A stretch of 12,643 nt of DNA from Clostridia bacterium (lineage in GTDB: Bacteria; Bacillota_A; Clostridia; Oscillospirales; Acutalibacteraceae): NCBI GenBank assembly GCA_017441045.1, contig JAFSAK010000040.1, forward strand, positions 1-12,643. The letters are read 5' to 3'. A model generated the notes under the pieces. That model did not search any database. It was not told the DNA's origin and saw nothing but the letters and a program-made list of their open reading frames with translations. Position 1 is the first letter of the stretch. Every line of letters starts with the position of its first letter. Positions 1 through 6,174 of the stretch are shown here, one piece after another. Position numbers and translations under genes: made by a program.

Positions 1-371
1 GACATAGACGAAGAATAATACCAACCTAAAAATCTACCGATTTTATAAGCGTGGTCGGCTGTAAGGACGGTACCCGCCTCGCCTCTGAAACCATCGGTGC
101 CGAAATATTTAAAGTTATAATCAACAACTTCGGTGGGGGTGAAAAGGGGCTCTGTATAGGTAGGAGCCAAGGGAATTTCATCCTTTAATAAGTCATCAAG
201 AGAAATATTAAAAATATTTGAAAGTTTTAAAACAATATTAAGTTCCGGAATGGATTTATCCGATTCCCATTTGGAAACAGATTGTCTTGAAACCTCAAGT
301 TTTTCTGCAAGTTGCTCTTGAGAAATTTTAAGTGCTGTGCGGAGAATGGAAATTTTTTGTCCTAATGTCAT
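1..371 (-). CDS. XRE helix-turn-helix / phosphoglucosamine mutase (GlmM-like) fusion, 3' end cut by the window
   Basis: The reading frame starts at ATG 369-371 and stays open to base 1, giving 123 full codons. Residues 5-65 are a classical XRE/Cro-C1 helix-turn-helix, with the HTH at about 17-36 (SQEQLAEKLEVSRQSVSKWE). After a roughly 20-residue Pro/Thr-rich linker (66-86), residues 88-120 match the start of GlmM-type phosphohexomutases: KYFGTDGFRGEA, then TADHAYKIGRFLGWYY. GlmM converts glucosamine-6-phosphate to glucosamine-1-phosphate for UDP-GlcNAc. The catalytic serine loop lies beyond the window, so activity cannot be judged. An AGGAGGT at 379-386 supports this start. There is no in-frame ATG or GTG between the HTH and the mutase, and no Shine-Dalgarno in the linker, so a separate mutase start is unlikely. 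The gene has its own promoter and is separated from the upstream CDF gene by a terminator. The fusion is seen directly; a regulatory role is inferred. It could instead belong to the closely related phosphoglucomutase/phosphomannomutase group. Confidence 0.85.
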   Translation of the reverse strand, partial: MTLGQKISILRTALKISQEQLAEKLEVSRQSVSKWESDKSIPELNIVLKLSNIFNISLDDLLKDEIPLAPTYTEPLFTPTEVVDYNFKYFGTDGFRGEAGTVLTADHAYKIGRFLGWYYSSSM

Positions 372-398
372 AAAAATGACCTCCTTCTACGATTATCA

Positions 399-427
399 AT
401 TTTAATATAGTATCTCCGCACCGTCAA
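399..427 (-). promoter_or_regulatory. Sigma-A-type promoter of the HTH-GlmM fusion gene
   Basis: On the minus strand, TTGACG (422-427) and TAAAAT (399-404) are separated by exactly 17 nt, with AGGAGGT about 13 nt further downstream and then the ATG at 371. This gives the fusion gene a promoter independent of the operon to its right. Confidence 0.65.
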
Positions 428-452
428 GCAATTATTGTAAGCATCTTTTTGT

Positions 453-465
453 CAACCGTTGGTTG
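453..465. repeat. Small inverted repeat CAACC-GTT-GGTTG upstream of the HTH-GlmM gene
   Basis: Two perfect 5-bp arms (453-457 and 461-465) flank a 3-bp centre. The repeat lies about 26 bp upstream of the -35 hexamer of the HTH-GlmM promoter, between that promoter and the terminator of the neighbouring operon. XRE proteins often bind short inverted repeats near their own promoters, so this could be an operator, but repeats of this size also occur by chance. Confidence 0.3.
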
Positions 466-472
466 CCAAAAT

Positions 473-500
473 AAAAAAACCGCGTAATCACGCGGTTTTT
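473..500 (-). terminator. Rho-independent terminator of the murF-ddl-CDF operon
   Basis: A perfect 7-bp stem (ACCGCGT 479-485, ACGCGGT 490-496) closes a 4-nt loop. An A run (473-478) on one side and a T run (497-500) on the other extend the stem. Read on the minus strand it follows the CDF stop codon by about 30 nt and ends in a long U tract. It therefore insulates the HTH-GlmM promoter from the operon. The flanking A/T runs would also let it work weakly on the plus strand. Confidence 0.85.
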
Positions 501-526
501 GTCGATTTATTAAAGTTTACCAAATT

Positions 527-1711
527 CTAATTTCCTATATAATCCGTATCAAATGTTATAACGCAGCAATAGGTTTTATTTATTTCCTTTGCAAGAGCGC
601 AAATTTTTTCGTTCGTTTCTTCCTTTGTCATTTTAAGGTCGGAAGGCACCACAACATCAAAAATCAGATTTGTGCGGTTTTTAGCATTGGGTGTCATACG
701 AAAATCGTGCAATGTCATTGCGGGGTGAATATTTTTAATTGCCGCTGCCATATCCTCTCTTGCTTTGGAAACGGCCTCGTTATCGGTATCAATGGGGTCC
801 ATATGAATAACAAGTTCAACCCCCGTTTTTTCGCAAATCAATTTTTCGCAGGCGTCGATTTGCTCGTGGCACTCTACTATATTTATATTGTATGGGACTT
901 CCACGTGCACCGATGCTAATTGTCTTCCCGGTCCATAATTATGCACTATCAAATCGTGAATTCCTATAAAGTCATCAAAGCCGAGAATGGTATCCTCGAT
1001 TTCCTTAATAAGTTCTTTATCGGGCGGACCGCCTAAAAGTTGGTCGGTGGTATCTTTGGCAGAGGTTAGTCCCGAATGGATGATAAACAGAGAAACAAAA
1101 AGGGCGATAACCGCATCGAGATTAAAGGGGAGAGTCCATATATTATCTATAAGGCAGGCCATAAGAATTGCCGATGTGGTAACAACATCGTTTATGGAAT
1201 CTTTTGCGGTAGCCAATAAAGCGGCAGAATCTATCTTCTTGCCGATTTTTCGGTTAAAGAAAAACATCCAGAGTTTAATAAGGATGGAAACGCCGAGAAT
1301 AATAATTGTCCATAAATCATAAACGGGCGCGGAGCCGCCGCCAATCAGGGTCTTTGCGGAACTGAAAAGCAAATTTCCACCCACGATAAGAATAAGTACA
1401 GAAATAATAAATGCCGACATATATTCGATTCTTCCGTGACCAAAGGGATGGTCGCGGTCGGCGGGTTTACCCGCAAGTTTAAAACCGATAAGGGAGATAA
1501 CGGATGAGCCCATATCGGAAAGGTTATTAAGTCCGTCGGCGATAATTGAAATACTCGAAACAATAACACCGATTATGATTTTTATAAAAGAAAGCGCGAT
1601 ATTGCAGATAATGCCCGTAATACTTGCGAGATTACCGTAAGCATTGCGGACATTTTTATCCTTGGTGTTATCGCCGTTCTTAATAAACAGTTTAATAAGA
1701 AGGGATGTCAT
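527..1711 (-). CDS. Cation diffusion facilitator (CDF) family metal exporter, probably Mn2+
   Basis: This 394-residue inner-membrane metal/proton antiporter has the usual six-helix CDF core, followed by a cytoplasmic domain and a C-terminal extension. The first half carries ADGLNNLSD (58-66) and DHPFGHGRIEY (87-97); the second membrane half carries KDSINDV (170-176). Aligned by eye to E. coli YiiP, the transport-site quartet is N62, D66, D171, D175. CDFs of the manganese branch use such Asp/Asn quartets instead of the His-containing zinc site, so Mn2+ (or Fe2+) export is more likely than Zn2+. This is inference. I chose the ATG at 1711 because AAAGGAG lies 12 nt upstream and the ddl stop ends 1 nt before it; an in-frame ATG at 1735, inside ddl, has no ribosome binding site. 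It is the last gene of the leftward operon. At about 394 residues it is longer than the roughly 300 of FieF/YiiP. The extra C-terminal part (about 310-394) looks like a second ferredoxin-like cytoplasmic domain. Confidence 0.88.
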   Translation of the reverse strand: MTSLLIKLFIKNGDNTKDKNVRNAYGNLASITGIICNIALSFIKIIIGVIVSSISIIADGLNNLSDMGSSVISLIGFKLAGKPADRDHPFGHGRIEYMSAFIISVLILIVGGNLLFSSAKTLIGGGSAPVYDLWTIIILGVSILIKLWMFFFNRKIGKKIDSAALLATAKDSINDVVTTSAILMACLIDNIWTLPFNLDAVIALFVSLFIIHSGLTSAKDTTDQLLGGPPDKELIKEIEDTILGFDDFIGIHDLIVHNYGPGRQLASVHVEVPYNINIVECHEQIDACEKLICEKTGVELVIHMDPIDTDNEAVSKAREDMAAAIKNIHPAMTLHDFRMTPNAKNRTNLIFDVVVPSDLKMTKEETNEKICALAKEINKTYCCVITFDTDYIGN

Positions 1712-1712
1712 A

Positions 1713-2906
1713 TTAAAATTTTGCTCCTTTTGCACCTTTGCTGCCGAAAGAAACGCCCGAAAGGATGTTTGTTTCTATTGTAAAGGTGAGATTATCGCGG
1801 TTTCGCTGCCTTCTGAAAGCAATATCTACAAGGCGGTCGATCATATCGGTATATTTAAGACCAGTAGCTTCCCATAAATAGAAGGCAAGGGAGCCGGGGA
1901 TGGTATTGATTTCGTTGGCGTAAACCTTGTCGGTTTTGGTATCGTAAAGGTAATCTATACGAACAACACCCGAAGCGCCTATGGTTTTAAAGATATCGCA
2001 GGAAAGTTTTTTGATTTCTGCCGCCTTTTCTTCGGTTATATCGGCGGGGATTTTTCTGCCTAAAGACGCCATACCTTTACTGGCGCCCTCGTTTTTACCG
2101 CCGCCCTTATATTTATCATCATAGGAAAGAATTTCATCGTGCATAAATGGTTCTTCGCAAACACTTGCTTCGCAGTTATCCGCATCCCCTAAAACCGAGC
2201 AATTGATTTCTCTTAAGTTTTCCACCGCTTTTTCAATGAGTATGCGGTCGGTAAAAGAAAAGGCAAGGGAAACTGCATCTATAAGTTCGTTTTCGGTTTT
2301 AACCTTTGAAATGCCTACGCTGGAGCCCAGATTTACGGGCTTTACAATAAGGGGAAATCCCACTTCGTTTTTGATTTTATTTGTGAAAAATTCGGTATTA
2401 AGAGCATATTCTTTGGCTCTTACGGTTATATAATCAAGAACGGGCAGACCTGCATTTTTAAGCACATCCTTAAATACCGCTTTATCCATTCCCACAGCAG
2501 CGGAAAGCACATCGCAACTAATATAAGGAAGGCCCAAAAACTCAAAATAACCCGCCATAGTTCCGTCTTCACAGTTGGTGCCGTGAACGATGGGGAAGGC
2601 AAGATTTATTTCTATATCTTTCTTCTTTTTGAAAAGGGTACTATCAAGAAAGTGCATAAATACGCCTTCGGCTGTCTTTATAAAAGTTACCCTTTCTGCG
2701 CCTTCTATAAGTCCTGCAAGGTCAGAATAATTTTCAATATCAAAAAGGGCTTCCCCGCTATACATAGAACCGTCTTTAGCAACATAAACGGGGGTGACAT
2801 CGTATTTTTCTCGGTTTATAGAGTGCATTGCCTGAACGGCGGAAATAATGGAAACCTCGTGTTCAACCGAGCGGCAACCGAAAAATACGGCAATATTTGT
2901 TTTCAT
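1713..2906 (-). CDS. ddl: D-alanine--D-alanine ligase
   Basis: This ATP-grasp enzyme joins two D-alanines to make the dipeptide that MurF adds to the peptidoglycan precursor. It is cytoplasmic and 397 residues long, somewhat longer than the common 300-370. Visible motifs are the first substrate loop with EHEVS (15-19), HGTNCEDG (108-115), the ATP-binding LIVKPVNLGSSVGISKV (186-202), the omega-loop region around SYDDKYKGGG (261-270), VRIDYLYD (315-322) and the Mg-binding NEINTIPGS (331-339). Tyr266 in the omega loop fits the D-Ala-D-Ala type rather than the His-bearing D-Ala-D-Lac (VanA) type, so there is no sign of vancomycin-resistance specificity. The usual HGxxGEDG motif has Cys at the Gly position. 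The last 35 or so residues are a family-atypical tail ending in a Gly/Lys-rich stretch (387-397); its codons contain the ribosome binding site of the CDF gene. AGAGG precedes the start by about 7 nt. It follows murF by 12 nt, which fits co-production of the D-Ala-D-Ala supply and transfer enzymes. Confidence 0.95.
   Translation of the reverse strand: MKTNIAVFFGCRSVEHEVSIISAVQAMHSINREKYDVTPVYVAKDGSMYSGEALFDIENYSDLAGLIEGAERVTFIKTAEGVFMHFLDSTLFKKKKDIEINLAFPIVHGTNCEDGTMAGYFEFLGLPYISCDVLSAAVGMDKAVFKDVLKNAGLPVLDYITVRAKEYALNTEFFTNKIKNEVGFPLIVKPVNLGSSVGISKVKTENELIDAVSLAFSFTDRILIEKAVENLREINCSVLGDADNCEASVCEEPFMHDEILSYDDKYKGGGKNEGASKGMASLGRKIPADITEEKAAEIKKLSCDIFKTIGASGVVRIDYLYDTKTDKVYANEINTIPGSLAFYLWEATGLKYTDMIDRLVDIAFRRQRNRDNLTFTIETNILSGVSFGSKGAKGAKF
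1724..1730 (-). promoter_or_regulatory. Ribosome binding site that decides the CDF start
   Basis: AAAGGAG, read on the minus strand, lies inside the 3' end of ddl, 12 nt before the ATG at 1711. It favours that ATG over the in-frame ATG at 1735, which lies upstream of it. Confidence 0.6.
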
Positions 2907-2918
2907 AAAAAAACCTCT

Positions 2919-4496
2919 TTAATTCAAATAGTTATCGGGCAGATCGTTTTCTATCAAGAGAACGCTGCTGCTATTAAGTTTGGCGCGGTAAATATCCAGC
3001 GCTTCTTTAAAACTGCCCGCAATATAAAGATTATCTTTATTAAAATCGGTGGTGGCAATAGCATCCCGCATTGGTACGGAACGGTTTTTGCCAACAAGGA
3101 TAATTATATCACAGAATTTTGCGGCGGCAAGACCTAAATTATAGTTGCTTTCATATTCTTTTTCGCCGAGTTCGATTAGTCCCGGAGTGATAATTGCTTT
3201 CTGCATACCCTCGAAAGAGCCCAGAATATTAACGGCTTCAAGACAACCTACGGGATTGGAATTATAGGCATCATCAATAAGCAGAGAGCCCTTTTCAAAG
3301 GATTTCAGTTCCAGTCGGTGCTCGGTGGGTTTTAAAGCGGAAATTGCGAAGGCAATATCTGATGCGGATACGCCCAGTATATGAGCGAGGGCCGCTGCCG
3401 CAACAATATCGGCTACCGAGTGTTTGCCGAGAAGACGGGTTGTAACGCTTATCTTTTCCCCGCCGAGATATAGGGTAAATGTTGAGCCCTGAGCGGAATA
3501 TTTGATATTTTCCGCAAAATACTCGGTGCCCTCACCAAAGGGAATAACATCGGCGCGGTGGGAAATTCTATTGCTTATTTCTTCACACTCGCCGTTCACA
3601 AGGCATTTGCCACCTACTTTTTTAACCGCATCGGCAAGTTCGAATTTGGTTTTAAAAACATTATCTACGCTTTTAAAGGTGTCAAGATGCTGAGGGCCAA
3701 CCGAGGTTATAATGGCGTGGTCGGGGTTAACGATATGGCAGATTTCTTTTATATCGCCTATATTTTTAGCCCCCATTTCGCAGACGAAAATCTGGGTTTG
3801 GGGCTTTAATTGTTCCCTTATAGTTCTCACAACGCCCATAGGAGTATTGAAACTTTGTGGGGTGCAAAGGGTGTTATACTTCTCGCTTAAAATTCGGGTT
3901 AAGATAAACTTTGTAGTAGTTTTGCCGTAACTTCCCGTAATACCGATAACCGTAAGCCCTTTTTGTTTTTTAAGAATTTTTTTAGCATCGGCAATATACC
4001 ATTTACCGAAGGCCCATTCGATAGGTTTGGTAAGCGCCCAGATAAGAAGGGTGAGAAGGGGCGAAACTATACCGAAAAGCACCGCCAAAACAATGCAAAA
4101 AGTGAATTTTCTGAAATCAATGGCGAATAATACGGCAAGGATTATAAAAACAATGAGAGCGGCGCCTAAAAGACGCTTAACTCTGGCTGTAAATACCAGT
4201 TTTTTTATTGAGGTTTTTTGAACGTTTACGGCCTCTACAATTTTCCATATGGCAAAGGCCCCCAAAAGACCTGCCTCGGCAAAATAAAATTCGGTTGCAA
4301 AAAGAAGGGAAGCCACGCAGAAAACGAAGGTGTTAACCGCCAATTCCCCCGAATATGAATTTAAAACCCACTTCATATATCTTGAAGGGAAATATGAATT
4401 CTGCTGCAACATTTGAAGTTGTTTTATAAGGGAAAAAATTCCCCCTACTGCAGAAAATAAAAGTATAAGAGAAACCGCTAATAATTTAAGTTCCAT
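2919..4496 (-). CDS. murF: MurF-type Mur ligase with an N-terminal membrane domain
   Basis: The C-terminal two thirds are a Mur ligase of the MurF type, which adds D-Ala-D-Ala to UDP-MurNAc-tripeptide using ATP. The P-loop is GITGSYGKTTTK (185-196). Further MurF-like signatures are SFNTPMGV (215-222), ALKPTEHRLE (387-396), DDAYNSNP (408-415) and TPGLIELGEKEY (437-448). The first 165 or so residues are not the usual MurF N-terminal substrate domain. They contain about four to five hydrophobic segments (roughly 3-23, 52-68, 72-88, 108-126, 131-156), so the enzyme is predicted to be membrane anchored with its catalytic domains in the cytoplasm. At 525 residues it is longer than the typical 450 or so. 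The start has AGAGGAAA just upstream, and the gene follows the hydrolase by 14 nt. Its place directly before ddl strongly supports the MurF assignment; a MurT-like or other Mur-ligase role is less likely. Whether the soluble MurF of this organism lies elsewhere cannot be seen here. Confidence 0.85.
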   Translation of the reverse strand: MELKLLAVSLILLFSAVGGIFSLIKQLQMLQQNSYFPSRYMKWVLNSYSGELAVNTFVFCVASLLFATEFYFAEAGLLGAFAIWKIVEAVNVQKTSIKKLVFTARVKRLLGAALIVFIILAVLFAIDFRKFTFCIVLAVLFGIVSPLLTLLIWALTKPIEWAFGKWYIADAKKILKKQKGLTVIGITGSYGKTTTKFILTRILSEKYNTLCTPQSFNTPMGVVRTIREQLKPQTQIFVCEMGAKNIGDIKEICHIVNPDHAIITSVGPQHLDTFKSVDNVFKTKFELADAVKKVGGKCLVNGECEEISNRISHRADVIPFGEGTEYFAENIKYSAQGSTFTLYLGGEKISVTTRLLGKHSVADIVAAAALAHILGVSASDIAFAISALKPTEHRLELKSFEKGSLLIDDAYNSNPVGCLEAVNILGSFEGMQKAIITPGLIELGEKEYESNYNLGLAAAKFCDIIILVGKNRSVPMRDAIATTDFNKDNLYIAGSFKEALDIYRAKLNSSSVLLIENDLPDNYLN

Positions 4497-4510
4497 ATAA
4501 ATTTCCTCTG

Positions 4511-5269
4511 TTAATGAATAAAACTTCGAAGTATTGCGTGGGCTTCGTAGGGCTTTTCGCAGAAAGAGTAGTGCCCAGTGCCTTTAATCACACAAAGTCC
4601 CGCATCCGAAATGAGTTTTTCTAAAATTTTAGCATCGGCAAGAGGGGTTGCCGTATCGTTTTCGCCCCAGATAAGCAGGGTGGGGCAGGTGATATTATGA
4701 ATGATATTCCTTAAATCTGTGTTAACGAGGGATACCATAGTGTTTCTGAGAACGGGCGGCGCCGAATTATAATCGGCAGAACCATAGTGGGCTCTGGCTT
4801 TATTAAGAAGTCCTTCGGATTTGTTCTTAATGAGGGGCAAGGTAAGAACTTTTTTAATTGCTTTAAAACTTTTCGCCCTCATTTTCTGCTTGAAGGATTT
4901 TTTAGGAATAAGCCCCGCCGAGTCAAGCAAAACGATTTTAGGGGGAGAAAGAAGTTTATCCCCCGCAAGTTTTAAAATCACTCGTCCGCCGTGGGAGTGA
5001 CCTATAAGTATGGGATTATCGAGGCCTACCGCCTTAATAAATTTAAGAACAAGGTCGCAGTAATCTTCAAGCTTCCAAGGGTTTTCCATAGTGTCACTAT
5101 TTCCGCAACCGGGGAAATTAAGGGCTACAAGGCGGCATCTGTCCTCAAGGGCCGACATAACCCCTTTATAAACATCAAAGGAGGAGCCCCAACCGTGCAA
5201 AAGCAAAACGGGTATGCCGTTTCCCTTTTCGGTATATTCAATATTAAGCCCGTCAATATTAACAACCAT
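4511..5269 (-). CDS. Alpha/beta-hydrolase fold protein (first gene of the murF-ddl operon)
   Basis: This is a 252-residue cytoplasmic alpha/beta hydrolase with no signal peptide. Counting from the chosen start, visible features are the oxyanion HGWG (25-28), the nucleophile elbow GHSHGG with Ser92, the acid loop GENDTATP with Asp205, and the GTGHYSF histidine His233, so the catalytic triad is complete. A helical cap segment rich in Lys (about 121-165) lies between the elbow and the acid. The substrate is not recognisable; such proteins include esterases, lactonases and C-C hydrolases. I chose the ATG at 5269 because AAGGGAG (5280-5286) lies 10 nt upstream. The in-frame ATG at 5296 has no ribosome binding site and sits only 10 nt after a TATAAT box, which would place it at the transcript's very 5' end. 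Being first in an operon with murF and ddl hints at a cell-envelope substrate, but this is only inference. Confidence 0.88.
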   Translation of the reverse strand: MVVNIDGLNIEYTEKGNGIPVLLLHGWGSSFDVYKGVMSALEDRCRLVALNFPGCGNSDTMENPWKLEDYCDLVLKFIKAVGLDNPILIGHSHGGRVILKLAGDKLLSPPKIVLLDSAGLIPKKSFKQKMRAKSFKAIKKVLTLPLIKNKSEGLLNKARAHYGSADYNSAPPVLRNTMVSLVNTDLRNIIHNITCPTLLIWGENDTATPLADAKILEKLISDAGLCVIKGTGHYSFCEKPYEAHAILRSFIH

Positions 5270-5279
5270 TGTGGGTCTT

Positions 5280-5286
5280 CTCCCTT
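5280..5286 (-). promoter_or_regulatory. Ribosome binding site that decides the hydrolase start
   Basis: AAGGGAG, read on the minus strand, lies 10 nt before the ATG at 5269 and supports the shorter protein over the ATG at 5296. Confidence 0.6.
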
Positions 5287-5306
5287 CAAAAATCATAGTT
5301 ACAATT

Positions 5307-5312
5307 ATTATA
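5307..5312 (-). promoter_or_regulatory. Putative -10 box of the hydrolase-murF-ddl-CDF operon
   Basis: A perfect TATAAT on the minus strand lies in the 124-nt region between the hydrolase and the divergent TauE-like gene. At 17-nt spacing the -35 region reads only TTTTCT, so the promoter is weak in that hexamer or needs an activator. The expected transcription start is near 5300. Confidence 0.5.
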
Positions 5313-5393
5313 GCAAATTTCTTCCAAAAAGAAAAGAGTTTTTAATAAATAATATTATTATACCTTAGCGGAAAGAATATTAGTGGTGATAAA

Positions 5394-5759
5394 ATGAAGA
5401 AAAAACCGAAAAAAATTTTCAAAAATACGCTTATGGGAATCCTCATAGGCATAGTTAACGGGTGTTTTGGCGCAGGGGGCGGTATGCTTGCGGTGCCGCT
5501 ACTGAAAAGAAACGGTATGGAGGTTAAGGAAAGTCATGCCAATGCCGTAGCGGTGATACTTCCCATAACCGTTATAAGCGCCATAGTTTATATGTGGAAA
5601 GGTTATGTGGAATTTTCCGATGCATTACCCTTTATTCCATCGGGAGTAATCGGCGCGGGTTTAGGCACTCTTATATTAAAGAAAATTTCACCGTTTTGGC
5701 TTAAAAGAATATTCGGCGGATTTATGGTTTATGCGGGTGTCCGCCTGATATTAAGATGA
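5394..5759 (+). CDS. Half-size TauE/SafE-like membrane protein, first of a pair
   Basis: This small integral membrane protein of 121 residues corresponds to one of the two repeats of TauE/SafE (DUF81) anion exporters, which are usually about 250 residues. A Lys-rich N-terminus (1-10) precedes hydrophobic segments at about 11-37, 49-68, 78-95 and 103-119. The repeat signature GCFGAGGG (23-30) and the following HANAVAVILPITVISAIVY (48-66) are typical of the first half of the family. The stop overlaps the start of the next gene (ATGA), so translation is probably coupled and the two proteins probably form a complex equal to one full transporter. GGTGAT just before the ATG gives only a modest ribosome binding site. 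TauE-family proteins are linked to sulfite, sulfoacetate or other small organic anions; the substrate here is unknown. A frameshift splitting one gene is an alternative. Confidence 0.8.
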   Translation: MKKKPKKIFKNTLMGILIGIVNGCFGAGGGMLAVPLLKRNGMEVKESHANAVAVILPITVISAIVYMWKGYVEFSDALPFIPSGVIGAGLGTLILKKISPFWLKRIFGGFMVYAGVRLILR

Positions 5760-6130
5760 GTATGGGCGCCCTTTTAGCAGGGCTTTTATCGGGAATTATA
5801 GGTGGAATGGGGCTTGGCGGCGGCGCCGTTCTCATTATTTATTTAACCGTATTTGCCGATACCGAACAGTTAAAAGCGCAGGGGATAAATCTTTTGTTTT
5901 TTATCCCTATAGCCCTTACGGCGCTTGGTATTTATGTATTTAAAAAACAAATAAAATGGAAAACCGTTTTACCCTTGGCGCTCGGCGGGATTCTAGGAGC
6001 GGTGGCAGGAATATTCCTCGCGGACTTTATCGGCGGCGAGTGGACGGCGCGGCTTTTCGGCGGTTTCATAGCGTTTTTAGGACTCAAAGAAATATTTTTT
6101 ACAAAGAAACCTTGCAACAAGGAGCCGTAG
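5756..6130 (+). CDS. Half-size TauE/SafE-like membrane protein, second of a pair
   Basis: This 124-residue protein is paralogous to the preceding one. GGMGLGGG (16-23) repeats the glycine signature, followed by AQGINLLFFIPIALTALGIY (41-60), which corresponds to the second half of full-length TauE/SafE proteins. Hydrophobic segments lie at about 4-32, 43-62, 71-91 and 98-115. The two proteins end alike: RIFGGFMVYAG in the first, RLFGGFIAFLG here. There is no clear Shine-Dalgarno before the ATG, which fits translational coupling through the 4-nt overlap. The 3' end of the gene carries the -35 hexamer of the lexA promoter. It is probably the obligate partner of the first half; homodimers of either half cannot be excluded. 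Confidence 0.8.
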   Translation: MSMGALLAGLLSGIIGGMGLGGGAVLIIYLTVFADTEQLKAQGINLLFFIPIALTALGIYVFKKQIKWKTVLPLALGGILGAVAGIFLADFIGGEWTARLFGGFIAFLGLKEIFFTKKPCNKEP

Positions 6131-6140
6131 ATGATATAAT
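6112..6140 (+). promoter_or_regulatory. lexA promoter
   Basis: TTGCAA (6112-6117) and a perfect TATAAT (6135-6140) are separated by 17 nt. The -35 hexamer lies within the last codons of the second TauE-like gene. The expected start site, near 6147, falls inside the SOS box, so bound LexA would block initiation. Confidence 0.8.
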
Positions 6141-6145
6141 AAAAA

Positions 6146-6159
6146 CGAATAAATGTTCG
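6146..6159 (+). promoter_or_regulatory. SOS box (LexA operator)
   Basis: CGAATAAATGTTCG matches the Gram-positive SOS box (CGAAC-N4-GTTCG) at every conserved position except one T for C in the left arm. It lies directly downstream of the -10 box and 15 nt before the lexA start codon. This is the classical autorepression arrangement. Confidence 0.85.
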
Positions 6160-6174
6160 CAAGGAGAAAGAGTT

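Noticed and set aside
1713..2906. Vancomycin-resistance type D-Ala-D-Lac ligase
   Set aside because: The omega-loop region carries Tyr in DKYKGG rather than the VanA-type His, and no vanH- or vanX-like gene is adjacent.
2583..3137. A 184-codon plus-strand open frame across the ddl-murF junction
   Set aside because: It is antisense to ddl and murF, both of which show full family motifs. Its translation has no recognisable domain and it has no convincing ribosome binding site.
5344..5362. AT-only palindrome (AATAATATTATT) between the divergent genes
   Set aside because: It is low-complexity A/T sequence in a promoter region; such palindromes are expected by chance and no paired hexamers can be assigned confidently.
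5750..5765. The TauE pair as a pseudogene broken by a frameshift
   Set aside because: Not excluded, but the break falls exactly between the two repeats. The overlap is a standard ATGA, and each half has complete repeat ends, so two genes are the simpler reading.
5956..6174. An N-terminal extension of LexA reaching back into the TauE-like gene
   Set aside because: The extra residues are the out-of-frame reading of the second TauE-like gene. The promoter, SOS box and AAGGAG all lie downstream of this upstream ATG and point to the start at 6175.
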